From Actinomycetospora lemnae (GTDB lineage: Bacteria; Actinomycetota; Actinomycetes; Mycobacteriales; Pseudonocardiaceae): DNA of 64,000 nucleotides. The translations under genes and the position numbers were made by a program. The stretch spans positions 372,001 to 436,000 of the forward strand of contig NZ_JAQZAO010000005.1 of the NCBI RefSeq assembly GCF_028737315.1, read 5' to 3'. Shown here one piece after another: positions 16,545 through 23,681 of the stretch. Position 1 is the first letter of the stretch. Every line of letters begins with the position of its first letter. The notes under the pieces are model-generated. The model was not told the origin of the DNA, did no database searches, and was given only the letters and a program-made list of their open reading frames with translations.

Positions 16545-18107
16545 TCAGCGGCGGGACGCGGCGACCGGGGTGATCGTGTGCTCCTCGGGCCGGAAGCGCC
16601 GCACCCGCCGCCGGAACGGCATGGTGAAGGTCGGCCAGAGGGCGGAGTTCTTGCCGTGCTTGTCGAGGTACCAGCTCGAGCAGCCGCCATCGACCCAGAC
16701 GGTGCCCTCGGTCTTGCGCTGCATCTCGGCGACGAACGCCTCCTGCGCGGCGCGGGTCGGCTCGACGGCGCCGACCCCGTGGGTGCGCATGTGGCGCAGG
16801 GTGTCCATCACCAGCGCGATCTGGGACTCGATCATGAACACGACCGAGTTGTGGCCGAGCCCGGTGTTCGGTCCGAGCAGGGTGAAGGCGTTCGGGAAGC
16901 CCGCGATCATCGTGCCGTTGTGGGCGTACGGCGAGCCGTCCCAGTGGTCGGCCATCGTGCGCCCGTCGCGACCGTGGACGCGGTGGCTGATCGGCAGGTC
17001 GCCGATGGCGAAGCCGGTGCCGGCGATGATCGTGTCGACCTCGTGCTCCGTGCCGTCCGCGGTGACGACGGCGTGGGGCTTGATCTCCACGATCTTCTCG
17101 GTGACGACCTCGACGTTGTCCCGGTCCAGCGCCGGCAGGTAGTCGTTGGACAGCAGGATGCGCTTGCAGCCCATCGCGTAGCTCGGCGTGATCTTCTCGC
17201 GCAGCTCCGGGTCGGTGACCTGCCTGCGCATGTGCGCCTCGGCGATCTTGGCCGCCTTGGCCATGCGCTTCGGGTCCTTGAACCCGAACACGAACGTCTC
17301 GCGCGCCCAGTAGATCGCCTCGCGCACCAGCCGCTGCGCCGGCGGGAAGTACCGGAAGAGCAGCTTCTCGAGCCTCGTGATGGCGCGGTCGCCGCGCGGC
17401 ATGATCCACGGCGGGGTGCGCTGGAAGACCTTGAGCGTGCCCACGGCCGGCGCGATCTCCGGCACGAACTGGATCGCCGAGGCGCCCGTGCCGATGACGG
17501 CGACGCGGCGTCCGGTCAGGTCGAGGTCGTGGCGCCAGGTGGCGGAGTGGAAGACGGGCCCCTCGAAGCTGTCGAGCCCGGGGACGTCGGGGAACGACGG
17601 GTCGGACAGCGCGCCCGAGCCGAGCACGAGCACGTCCGCGGTCCAGACGCCCTGGCTCGTGGTGACGACCCAGTGCTGAGGGCCCTCCTCCCACGTCGCG
17701 TCGAGCACCTCGTGCCGGTTGCGGGTGAAGCGGTCGATCCCGTACTCGGCCGACACGCGCTGCAGGTAGGCGTGGATCTCCGGCTGGGCGGAGAACGAGC
17801 GGCTCCAGTCGGGGTTCGGCGCGAACGAGAACGAGTAGAGGTGGCTCGGGACGTCGCAGGCGCAGCCCGGGTAGGAGTTGTCGCGCCAGGTGCCGCCGAC
17901 GTCGTCGTGGCGCTCGAAGATCAGGAAGTTGTCCTCGCCCGCCTGGCGCAGCCGGATCGCCGTGCCCAGGCCCGAGAAGCCGTTCCCGACGATGGCCACC
18001 GCGAGGTGCGCGACGGGCTCGCCGCCCGACGGCTCGGCGGAGCTCCGCGGCGCTGCGTCTCCCCGCCCCGGGTCGGCCGGACGCTCGTTCTGCGTCACTG
18101 CGCTCAT
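16545..18107 (-). CDS. flavin-containing / Baeyer-Villiger-type monooxygenase
   Basis: A 520-residue NADPH- and FAD-dependent monooxygenase. The FAD loop is VGNGFSGLGTAIRL (about 39-52). The fingerprint FEGPVFHSATW matches the F-x-G-x3-H-x3-W type motif of Baeyer-Villiger and flavin monooxygenases. The second dinucleotide loop is VIGTGASAIQFVPEIAP, and a late ATG motif is IIAGTGFAIGDL. It oxidises ketones, aldehydes or soft heteroatoms; the exact substrate is not predictable. The first 35 residues are hydrophilic and disordered. The start is ATG with GAGGA upstream. It is divergent from a TetR gene, with two palindromic operators in the 99-base gap. Confidence 0.93.
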   Translation of the reverse strand: MSAVTQNERPADPGRGDAAPRSSAEPSGGEPVAHLAVAIVGNGFSGLGTAIRLRQAGEDNFLIFERHDDVGGTWRDNSYPGCACDVPSHLYSFSFAPNPDWSRSFSAQPEIHAYLQRVSAEYGIDRFTRNRHEVLDATWEEGPQHWVVTTSQGVWTADVLVLGSGALSDPSFPDVPGLDSFEGPVFHSATWRHDLDLTGRRVAVIGTGASAIQFVPEIAPAVGTLKVFQRTPPWIMPRGDRAITRLEKLLFRYFPPAQRLVREAIYWARETFVFGFKDPKRMAKAAKIAEAHMRRQVTDPELREKITPSYAMGCKRILLSNDYLPALDRDNVEVVTEKIVEIKPHAVVTADGTEHEVDTIIAGTGFAIGDLPISHRVHGRDGRTMADHWDGSPYAHNGTMIAGFPNAFTLLGPNTGLGHNSVVFMIESQIALVMDTLRHMRTHGVGAVEPTRAAQEAFVAEMQRKTEGTVWVDGGCSSWYLDKHGKNSALWPTFTMPFRRRVRRFRPEEHTITPVAASRR

Positions 18108-18149
18108 GGGTCCTCCTCGTGCGGTGGGCCGGTCGTCGTCGCGGCAATT

Positions 18150-18165
18150 GGTACGCGACCGTACC
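18150..18165. promoter_or_regulatory. TetR operator candidate 1
   Basis: GGTACGCGACCGTACC, an inverted repeat with 6-base arms (GGTACG/CGTACC) and a 4-base spacer, in the divergent gap between the monooxygenase and TetR genes. It closely resembles the site at 18183-18198; their centres are 33 bases apart, about three helical turns. Inference: bound by the adjacent TetR protein. Confidence 0.8.
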
Positions 18166-18182
18166 AGGGCGGCGACCAGTGT

Positions 18183-18198
18183 GGTACGCGGTGGTACC
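18183..18198. promoter_or_regulatory. TetR operator candidate 2
   Basis: GGTACGCGGTGGTACC, with 5-base arms (GGTAC/GTACC), the same length as the site at 18150-18165 and identical in its first eight bases. It ends eight bases before the TetR GTG start, so binding would also block the regulator's own transcription or leader. Confidence 0.8.
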
Positions 18199-18206
18199 GT
18201 TGTCCA

Positions 18207-18905
18207 GTGTCCGTTCCTGCCGCTGATCACACCGCGAACCCGCCGGGGTCCGCCCACCGTGATCGTCTCGTGCAGGCGATGATCGCGCTGGTCGCCGACC
18301 GGGGGTACGCCGCGGTCACCGTCGCCGACGTCGTCGCGGCCGCCCGCGTGTCGAAGCGGACGTTCTACCAGCACTTCTCCGACCGCGAGGACTGCTTCCT
18401 CGCCGCCTACGTCGCCGCCGCCGAGGGCCCGCTGACCCGCATCGCCGAGGCCGTCGCGCCCGCGGTGGAGGCGGACGCCGGTGCGCCGCCGCCGTCGCTG
18501 GCCGACGAGGTGACGGCGGGCACGCGCGCCTACCTCACCGCGCTCGCCGAGCAGCCGGCGCTCACCCGCACCCTGCTCACCGAGATCAGTGGTCTGGGTC
18601 CGCGGGGATGGCGGGTGCGGCGCGAGGTGCTCAACCGCTTCGCCGACCAGCTCTCCGCACTCGTCGCCCTCGGCGCCGCGCGCTGGGCGTCGACGGGGCC
18701 GGGTCGACCGGGACCGGACGTGCCGGAGCTCGCCGGGGTCGACGGCCTGCCGCGCCCCACGGCCGTCGCGCTCGTGGGCGGCATCAACGAGCTCGTGCTC
18801 GACGCCGTCGAGGACGGTCGGGGCGAGCGCCTCGGTGAGCTCGCCCCGACCGTCACCGAGCTCGTCCTCGCCGTCATCGACCGCGCCGCCCGCCGCGAGG
18901 ACTGA
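18207..18905 (+). CDS. TetR-family repressor
   Basis: A 232-residue regulator with the N-terminal TetR helix-turn-helix (residues about 18-65: ALVADRGYAAVTVADVVAAA, then RVSKRTFYQHFSDREDCF). The C-terminal 150 residues are helical and form the ligand/dimer domain. I use GTG 18207, immediately downstream of operator 2; no clear ribosome site precedes it, so the transcript may be nearly leaderless. Divergent placement from the monooxygenase-SDR-P450 genes and two matching palindromes in the gap make it the likely repressor of that group and of itself. The inducer is probably a substrate of those oxidases (inference). Confidence 0.93.
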   Translation: MSVPAADHTANPPGSAHRDRLVQAMIALVADRGYAAVTVADVVAAARVSKRTFYQHFSDREDCFLAAYVAAAEGPLTRIAEAVAPAVEADAGAPPPSLADEVTAGTRAYLTALAEQPALTRTLLTEISGLGPRGWRVRREVLNRFADQLSALVALGAARWASTGPGRPGPDVPELAGVDGLPRPTAVALVGGINELVLDAVEDGRGERLGELAPTVTELVLAVIDRAARRED

Positions 18906-19208
18906 GGCGGTCCCGCTCGAGCGTCGACCCGGCGCGTAAACGCCGCGACATCGGGGCGTCGCCGCGAGGTGAGGTCGTCGTGACCCTCGGCCGTCCGGGT
19001 GACGGTCACCGTCGCTCCTCCCGTCGCGCCGGGCCGACCGTCCGACCGTCGCGCGGTGCGCGCCCGTCGAGCGGGGGTCGGTCCCTGATGCCGTGGCCTG
19101 CGTATCCTCGGACGATCACGGCGACGGCGGCCCCCGTGGCCGGGACCCGAGAGCCGGCCGGGCGCCCACCGGCGCCGGGGCCGACGCGAGGCGCGAGGTG
19201 AGACGGCG
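18906..19208. other. 303-base gap between TetR and LCP genes
   Basis: No convincing gene. A 73-codon ORF at 18980-19201 has arginine-rich shadow-like composition and is not accepted. A possible -10 hexamer TATCCT is near 19100, which could be the promoter for the LCP gene about 100 bases downstream. Nothing else structured was noticed. Confidence 0.5.
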
Positions 19209-20609
19209 ATGAACCGACCCGGCGGACCCCCCGGCCGGGGACGACCCCCATCAGGCCCGGGCGGTGGTCCGGGCGGAGGCCCGGGCGGAGGCCCGGGTGG
19301 CGGCCCGCCGCCCGGACCCCGCGGACGCCCGCCCGGCCGTGGCGGGGGACCGCCGCCCGGCCAGCCGCCCCAGGGCCCGCCCCCGCGGCCCGGCGGCTTC
19401 GCGATGCCCGGGCGCAACCGGGGCTCGCGGGGCTCTCGGGGCAGTGGTGGCGCCACGCCCGCGGCCCCGCCCGGCGGACCCCGCCAGCAGGCCACCCGCG
19501 TCGGCGCGCCGGACTGGAGCCGCGACCCCCAGGTCGGCTTCGACCCGGACGTCGCCCGCGCCGCGCGCGAGCAGGAGGCGCCGCGCCCGTCCTGGCGCGA
19601 GCGCCTGCCCGAGCGCCCCGCGTGGCCACGCCCGGGCGGCGGCGGCCGGGGTGGCGGCCGGTCCTCGCGGCTGAGCTGGCCGAGGCGGATCGGCGCGGTC
19701 CTCGCCGTGCTGCTGCTGCTCGTCGTCGGGTTCGCGATCTACCTCGACACGCAGATGACCCGGATCGAAGCCCTGCCCGAGTACGAGGGCTCCGCCAGCT
19801 CCGGCACGAACTGGCTGATCATCGGTTCCGACAGCCGCGCCGGCATCGACGACACCGCCGCCCAGCAGCTCTCCACCGGCGAGGTCGACGGCAGCCGCAC
19901 CGACACGATGATGCTCGTGCACGTCGGCGGCTTCGGCGGCCAGACGTCGCTGACGAGCCTGCCGCGCGACTCGGTGCTGCCCATCCCGGGCCACGGTCGG
20001 GGGCGCCTCAACTCGGCGTACGGGATCGGCGGGCCGAAGCTGCTCGTGCAGACCATCGAGCAGGCCGCCGACATCGAGATCGACCACTACGCGGAGATCG
20101 GCTTCGAGGGTTTCGCCGGCATGGTCGACGCCATCGGCGGCGTCGAGATGTGCCTCGACGACGCCATCGACGACCCCAAGGCGGGCATCGACCTGCCCGC
20201 CGGGTGCCAGGAGCTCGACGGCCCGAACGCGCTGGGCTTCGTCCGCACCCGCGCGTTCCCCAACGCCGACCTGCAGCGCATCCAGAACCAGCGCAAGTTC
20301 CTCTCCGCGCTGATCTCGGAGGCGTCGAGCCCCACGGTGCTGCTCAACCCGTTCCGGATCGTCCCGTTCGCCAACTCCGCGATCGGGATGCTGACGGTCG
20401 ACGACAGCACCCACGTCTGGAACCTCGCGAGCCTCGGCTTCGCGATGCGCTCGCTGTCCGGCGGCAGCGGGGTGACGACGACCGTGCCGGTGGACCTGTC
20501 CAGCAGCGTCTCCGGCGGCGTCGTGTGGAACCGGCAGAAGTCCTCGCAGTTCTTCGACGCGATCCGCGAGGACGAGGAGATCCCGCAGGACCTCATCACC
20601 GGGGGCTGA
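19209..20609 (+). CDS. LytR-CpsA-Psr (LCP) family cell-wall ligase
   Basis: A 466-residue membrane-anchored enzyme that transfers glycopolymers (arabinogalactan or teichoic-type) from a lipid carrier to peptidoglycan. Residues 1-150 form an unusually long cytosolic, Gly/Pro/Arg-rich tail with PGGG repeats encoded by 12-base repeats near 19254-19310. One membrane helix follows (about 160-180). The extracellular LCP domain has TNWLIIGSDSR, GSRTDTMMLVHV, TSLPRDSVLPIPG and FVRTRAFPNADLQR, with the conserved Asp and Arg residues. The ATG follows GAGGTGAG. No partner wall gene is adjacent. Confident family call; acceptor polymer unknown. Confidence 0.93.
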   Translation: MNRPGGPPGRGRPPSGPGGGPGGGPGGGPGGGPPPGPRGRPPGRGGGPPPGQPPQGPPPRPGGFAMPGRNRGSRGSRGSGGATPAAPPGGPRQQATRVGAPDWSRDPQVGFDPDVARAAREQEAPRPSWRERLPERPAWPRPGGGGRGGGRSSRLSWPRRIGAVLAVLLLLVVGFAIYLDTQMTRIEALPEYEGSASSGTNWLIIGSDSRAGIDDTAAQQLSTGEVDGSRTDTMMLVHVGGFGGQTSLTSLPRDSVLPIPGHGRGRLNSAYGIGGPKLLVQTIEQAADIEIDHYAEIGFEGFAGMVDAIGGVEMCLDDAIDDPKAGIDLPAGCQELDGPNALGFVRTRAFPNADLQRIQNQRKFLSALISEASSPTVLLNPFRIVPFANSAIGMLTVDDSTHVWNLASLGFAMRSLSGGSGVTTTVPVDLSSSVSGGVVWNRQKSSQFFDAIREDEEIPQDLITGG

Positions 20610-20662
20610 GCTCCCGGAGCCCCGACATGACGGGGCCCCACACGACCGGGCCCCGACACGAC

Positions 20663-20695
20663 GACGCCGACCGGGCTCGGGGACCGGTCGGCGTC
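20663..20695. terminator. bidirectional terminator hairpin
   Basis: A perfect 12-base-pair GC stem (GACGCCGACCGG / CCGGTCGGCGTC) with a 9-base loop between two convergent genes, LCP (ends 20609) and DJ-1/PfpI (ends 20732). No U-tract on either side, as is common for actinobacterial terminators. Confidence 0.8.
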
Positions 20696-20731
20696 GGGGG
20701 TCGTGCTCGGGCTCGCGTCGGCGCGACCCGC

Positions 20732-21322
20732 TCAGGCCTGGTCGGCCGAGAGCGCGTGGGCCGGGGTCGGGGCGTTGGCGAACTCCTCGACCAGCGTGCT
20801 GCAGAACGCGGGCAGGTCGTCGGGGTTGCGGCTCGTGACCAGGCCGTCGTCGACGACGACCTCCTCGTCGACCCACTCCGCGCCGGCGTTGCGCAGGTCG
20901 GTGGCGATGCTCGGGAACGAGGTCATGCGGCGCCCGCGGACGACGTCGGCCTCGATGAGCGTCCAGGGGGCGTGGCAGATCGCGGCCACCGGCTTGCGGT
21001 TGGCGAAGAACTGCCCGACGACCTGGACCACGTCCGGGATGGTGCGCAGCAGGTCGGGGTTCGCGACCCCGCCCGGCAGCACGAGGGCGTCGTAGTTCTC
21101 GATCTTGACCTGGGTGATGACCGCGTCGACGTCGAAGCGGTCGCCCTTGTCGAGGTGGTTGAAGGCCTGGATGGACCCCGGCGTCTCCGACACCAGCACG
21201 GGCGTGCCACCGGCCTCCTGCACGGCCTTCCAGGGCTCGGTCAGCTCGACCTGCTCGGTGCCTTCCTTGGCGCAGAGGAACATGACGGTCTTCCCCTGCA
21301 GCGGCTTCGACTCATCAGCCAT
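20732..21322 (-). CDS. DJ-1/PfpI-family protein
   Basis: A 196-residue protein of the DJ-1/PfpI superfamily (PfpI/YhbO-like glyoxalase or stress protein). The nucleophile elbow is AAICHAPWTLIEA, with the reactive Cys followed by His. The conserved Glu lies in LCAKEGTEQVELTEP, and ALVLPGGVANPDLLR is the family oxyanion segment. The ATG has GAGGAG upstream. The start lies 29 bases from a copper-type operator palindrome shared with the divergent HMA protein, suggesting possible co-regulation by metal stress. Exact activity (deglycase, glyoxalase III, chaperone) is debated for the family. Confidence 0.92.
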   Translation of the reverse strand: MADESKPLQGKTVMFLCAKEGTEQVELTEPWKAVQEAGGTPVLVSETPGSIQAFNHLDKGDRFDVDAVITQVKIENYDALVLPGGVANPDLLRTIPDVVQVVGQFFANRKPVAAICHAPWTLIEADVVRGRRMTSFPSIATDLRNAGAEWVDEEVVVDDGLVTSRNPDDLPAFCSTLVEEFANAPTPAHALSADQA

Positions 21323-21348
21323 CGCGCGCGGCGCCTCCTCGCGTCGTA

Positions 21349-21366
21349 GGTACCCTCGGGGGGTAT
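21349..21366. promoter_or_regulatory. CsoR-like copper operator
   Basis: GGTACCCTCGGGGGGTAT: GTACCC and GGGGTA half-sites resemble the TACCC...GGGTA pattern bound by the copper sensor CsoR. It lies in the divergent gap between a DJ-1/PfpI gene and a CopZ-like chaperone gene, 81 bases from the chaperone ATG. No csoR gene is in the window. Confidence 0.6.
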
Positions 21367-21446
21367 GCACCCGCTCCCCGTACGGGACGGTGCGGTGGAC
21401 GCGAGGGGCTCCCCCGGCCCCGGTGCGACGAAACGGAGGCCTCCCG

Positions 21447-21671
21447 ATGACCAGCACCACCCTGTCCGTGCCCGAGATCCACTGTGGGCACTGCAAGCAG
21501 GCGATCGAGGGTGCCGTCGGCCCGCTCGAGGGCGTGCAGGCCGTCGAGGTCGACGTCGACGCCCGCAGCGTGCGCGTCGACCACGACGACGCCGTGACCG
21601 TCCGCGCGCTGGTCGACGCCATCGAGGACCAGGGCTACGACGTGCCCGACCAGGACGCCCTGGCGAACTGA
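21447..21671 (+). CDS. copZ: heavy-metal-associated (HMA) copper chaperone-like protein
   Basis: A 74-residue single HMA domain (beta-alpha-beta-beta-alpha-beta ferredoxin-like). The metal loop is EIHCGHCKQAIEGAV; the usual GMTCxxC is replaced by HCGHC, still giving C-x-x-C. It would carry Cu(I) in the cytosol to an efflux ATPase. The ATG has GGAGG 7 bases upstream. No copA is adjacent in the window. The upstream CsoR-type palindrome supports copper rather than mercury. Symbol by family resemblance. Confidence 0.88.
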   Translation: MTSTTLSVPEIHCGHCKQAIEGAVGPLEGVQAVEVDVDARSVRVDHDDAVTVRALVDAIEDQGYDVPDQDALAN

Positions 21672-21736
21672 CGCCGTCTGCGGCGCCGCGTTTGGGCTGC
21701 CGGGCGAGCCGCCGCGCCGGGGCCGCCGGTGTCTCG

Positions 21737-22771
21737 TCAGGCGCTCTTGCTGCGACGGCTCTTCGCCGGCGCGGTCTCCTCGTCGTCCTCGGACTTCTTC
21801 TTCGACGACGAGCGCCGCGTCGACTTCTTCGGCGCCTCCTCTGCTGCCTGCTCGGCCTTCTCCTCCGTCTTCTCCTCGGTCTTCTTGGTCCGCGAGCGGG
21901 AGCGCTTGGGCTTCTCCTCGGACCCGGATTCGGCCGCGACCTCCTCGGACCCGGAGTCGGAGCTCGCCGCCGCGGGCTCCTCGGCCGGCGCCTTGCCGCC
22001 GGCCGCCTCGACGCTGCGCCGCAGGGCGGTCAGCAGGTCGGTCATGTCGTCGCCCTCGTCGGCCGCGGCCGGCTCGGGTGCCGGGCGCCCGCCGCCGTGC
22101 TCGCGCTTGTACTCGATGAGGTCGACCATCGCCTGGCGGTAGTCGTCCTCGAACTGGTCGGAGTCGAAGTCGCCCGAGAGGCTCTCGACCAGCGAGGACG
22201 CCATCTGCATCTCCTGCGGGCGCAGGTCGACCTCGGTGCGCAGCGTCTCGAACTCCGGCTCGCGCACCTCGTCGGGCCACAGCATCGTCTGCAGCACGAT
22301 CGCCTCGTCACGTACGCGCAGCAGCGCCAGCGTCTCCCGCTGCCGCAGCGCCACCTTGACCACGGCCATGCGGTCGGTCTCGCGCAGGGCCTCGCGCAGC
22401 AGCGCGTAGGGCTTGACGGCCTTGTTCTCCGGCTCGAGGTAGTAGCTCTTGTCGAGCAGCAGCGCGTCGATCTGGTCGGACGGCACGAACTGCACGACGT
22501 CGATCTCGTGCCCGCTCGCGACGGGCAGCGTCGCGAGGTCGTCGTCGTCGAGCATGATCAGCTGGCCGTCGTCGGTCTCGTAGCCCTTGGCGATCTCGGA
22601 GTACTGCACCTCCTCGCCGCAGACCGAGCACGTGCGCTTCTGGCGAATGCGGCCGCCGTCGCGCTCGTGCACCTGGTGGAAACGGATGTCGTGGTTCGTG
22701 GTCGCGGCGTACAGCCGCACCGGCACGTTCACGAGCCCGAACGACACCGCGCCGTTCCAGATCGCGCGCAT
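21737..22771 (-). CDS. ku: Ku protein of bacterial NHEJ
   Basis: A 344-residue Ku homolog that binds double-strand ends and recruits LigD. It starts MRAIWNGAVSFGLVNVPV, the Ku signature. A Cys pair (CSVCGEEV) and the core ring follow to about residue 255. The last 90 residues are a lysine/serine/glutamate tail like the extended DNA-binding tails of actinobacterial Ku. Two ATGs are adjacent (22774 and 22771); the second has better spacing from GAGAGGGG. LigD is not in this window; instead a ligase-like protein without the active lysine is divergent, 164 bases away. Confidence 0.96.
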   Translation of the reverse strand: MRAIWNGAVSFGLVNVPVRLYAATTNHDIRFHQVHERDGGRIRQKRTCSVCGEEVQYSEIAKGYETDDGQLIMLDDDDLATLPVASGHEIDVVQFVPSDQIDALLLDKSYYLEPENKAVKPYALLREALRETDRMAVVKVALRQRETLALLRVRDEAIVLQTMLWPDEVREPEFETLRTEVDLRPQEMQMASSLVESLSGDFDSDQFEDDYRQAMVDLIEYKREHGGGRPAPEPAAADEGDDMTDLLTALRRSVEAAGGKAPAEEPAAASSDSGSEEVAAESGSEEKPKRSRSRTKKTEEKTEEKAEQAAEEAPKKSTRRSSSKKKSEDDEETAPAKSRRSKSA

Positions 22772-22935
22772 CATCGGCCCCTCTCGGCGGACAGGCGGGT
22801 CGTCGCGGATCGTCGACCGTCACCGTGCGTCCGCCCCAGCATGCCGCAGGAGCACCATCTGTCCCAGTCAACGCCGCCGACGACGCGCCGACCCCGGTCC
22901 GCGGCGATGTCGGACGGCGGGGGCACGATGGGCCG

Positions 22936-23646
22936 GTGCGTCCGATGCTCCCCGTCCCCGGCGACCTGCCGGTCGACGGTGCCTGGAGCTACGAGGTCGA
23001 CTGGGCGGGAGTCCGTCTGCTCGCCGACGTCGACCAGGGCGAGCTGACCCTCCGCACCGCCGACGGCGAGGACGTCACCGACCGGTTCCCCGAGTTCGGC
23101 GGCCTCGTCGACGCCGTCGCCGACGGTCTGCTCGACGGCGAGGCCGTGATGCTCGACGGCGGCAGCCCGTCCGCCGACGCGCTGGGCGAGCGCCTGCGGG
23201 TCGCCGACGCCGGCCGCGCCCGGGCGCTGGCCCGCGAGCGGCCGGCGGTGTTCATGGTCTACGACGTCGTGCGCCTCTATGGGGTGCCGCTCGACCCGCG
23301 CCCGCTCGAGGAGCGGCGGGCCGTGCTCACGCGCCTGGACCTCTCGCGCACCACCCGCATCCAGATCAGCCCGGCGTACGACGACGGCCCCGCGCTGCTG
23401 TCGGGCGTGGTCGCCCAGCGGCTGGCCGGCGTGATCGCCAAGCGCCGCGGCACGCCCTACCGCTCCGGCGACTCGGGCGGCGACTGGATCCGCGTCGACC
23501 CGGCCGTCACGACCGCTCCCACCCGGACCCCGACCGCGTCCGCCGCCCCGCCCGCCCCGCCCACCCCGACAGCTGCCCCAGCCGCGTCCCGCCGACCCCG
23601 GCACGCGCGCCGGGAGCGCACGCCGCAGCACGACACGCTCTTCTGA
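22936..23646 (+). CDS. LigD-like adenylation domain without catalytic lysine (pseudoligase)
   Basis: A 236-residue protein aligning with the nucleotidyltransferase domain of LigD-type ATP-dependent DNA ligases. It begins RPMLPVPGDLP. Motif I should read Y-E-x-K-x-D-G-x-R but is YEVDWAGVR (19-27): the nucleophilic Lys is Asp22 and the Asp is Ala24. Motif III (LDGEAVMLD, 66-74), motif IIIa (FMVYDVV) and a motif IV relic (LAGVIAKR) persist; motif V is WIRVDP. The OB-fold half is missing and replaced by a Pro/Thr/Ala then Arg-rich tail. Adenylate transfer is thus unlikely. It may bind DNA, nucleotide or Ku. Divergent from ku. Confidence 0.85.
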   Translation: MRPMLPVPGDLPVDGAWSYEVDWAGVRLLADVDQGELTLRTADGEDVTDRFPEFGGLVDAVADGLLDGEAVMLDGGSPSADALGERLRVADAGRARALARERPAVFMVYDVVRLYGVPLDPRPLEERRAVLTRLDLSRTTRIQISPAYDDGPALLSGVVAQRLAGVIAKRRGTPYRSGDSGGDWIRVDPAVTTAPTRTPTASAAPPAPPTPTAAPAASRRPRHARRERTPQHDTLF

Positions 23647-23681
23647 CGGGCGCTGGTCGGTCGCGACCTCCGGATGGCGGG

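Noticed and set aside
18980-19201. 73-codon ORF between TetR and LCP genes
   Set aside because: Arg/Pro/Gly-rich, no ribosome site, no recognisable fold; more likely the leader region of the LCP gene.
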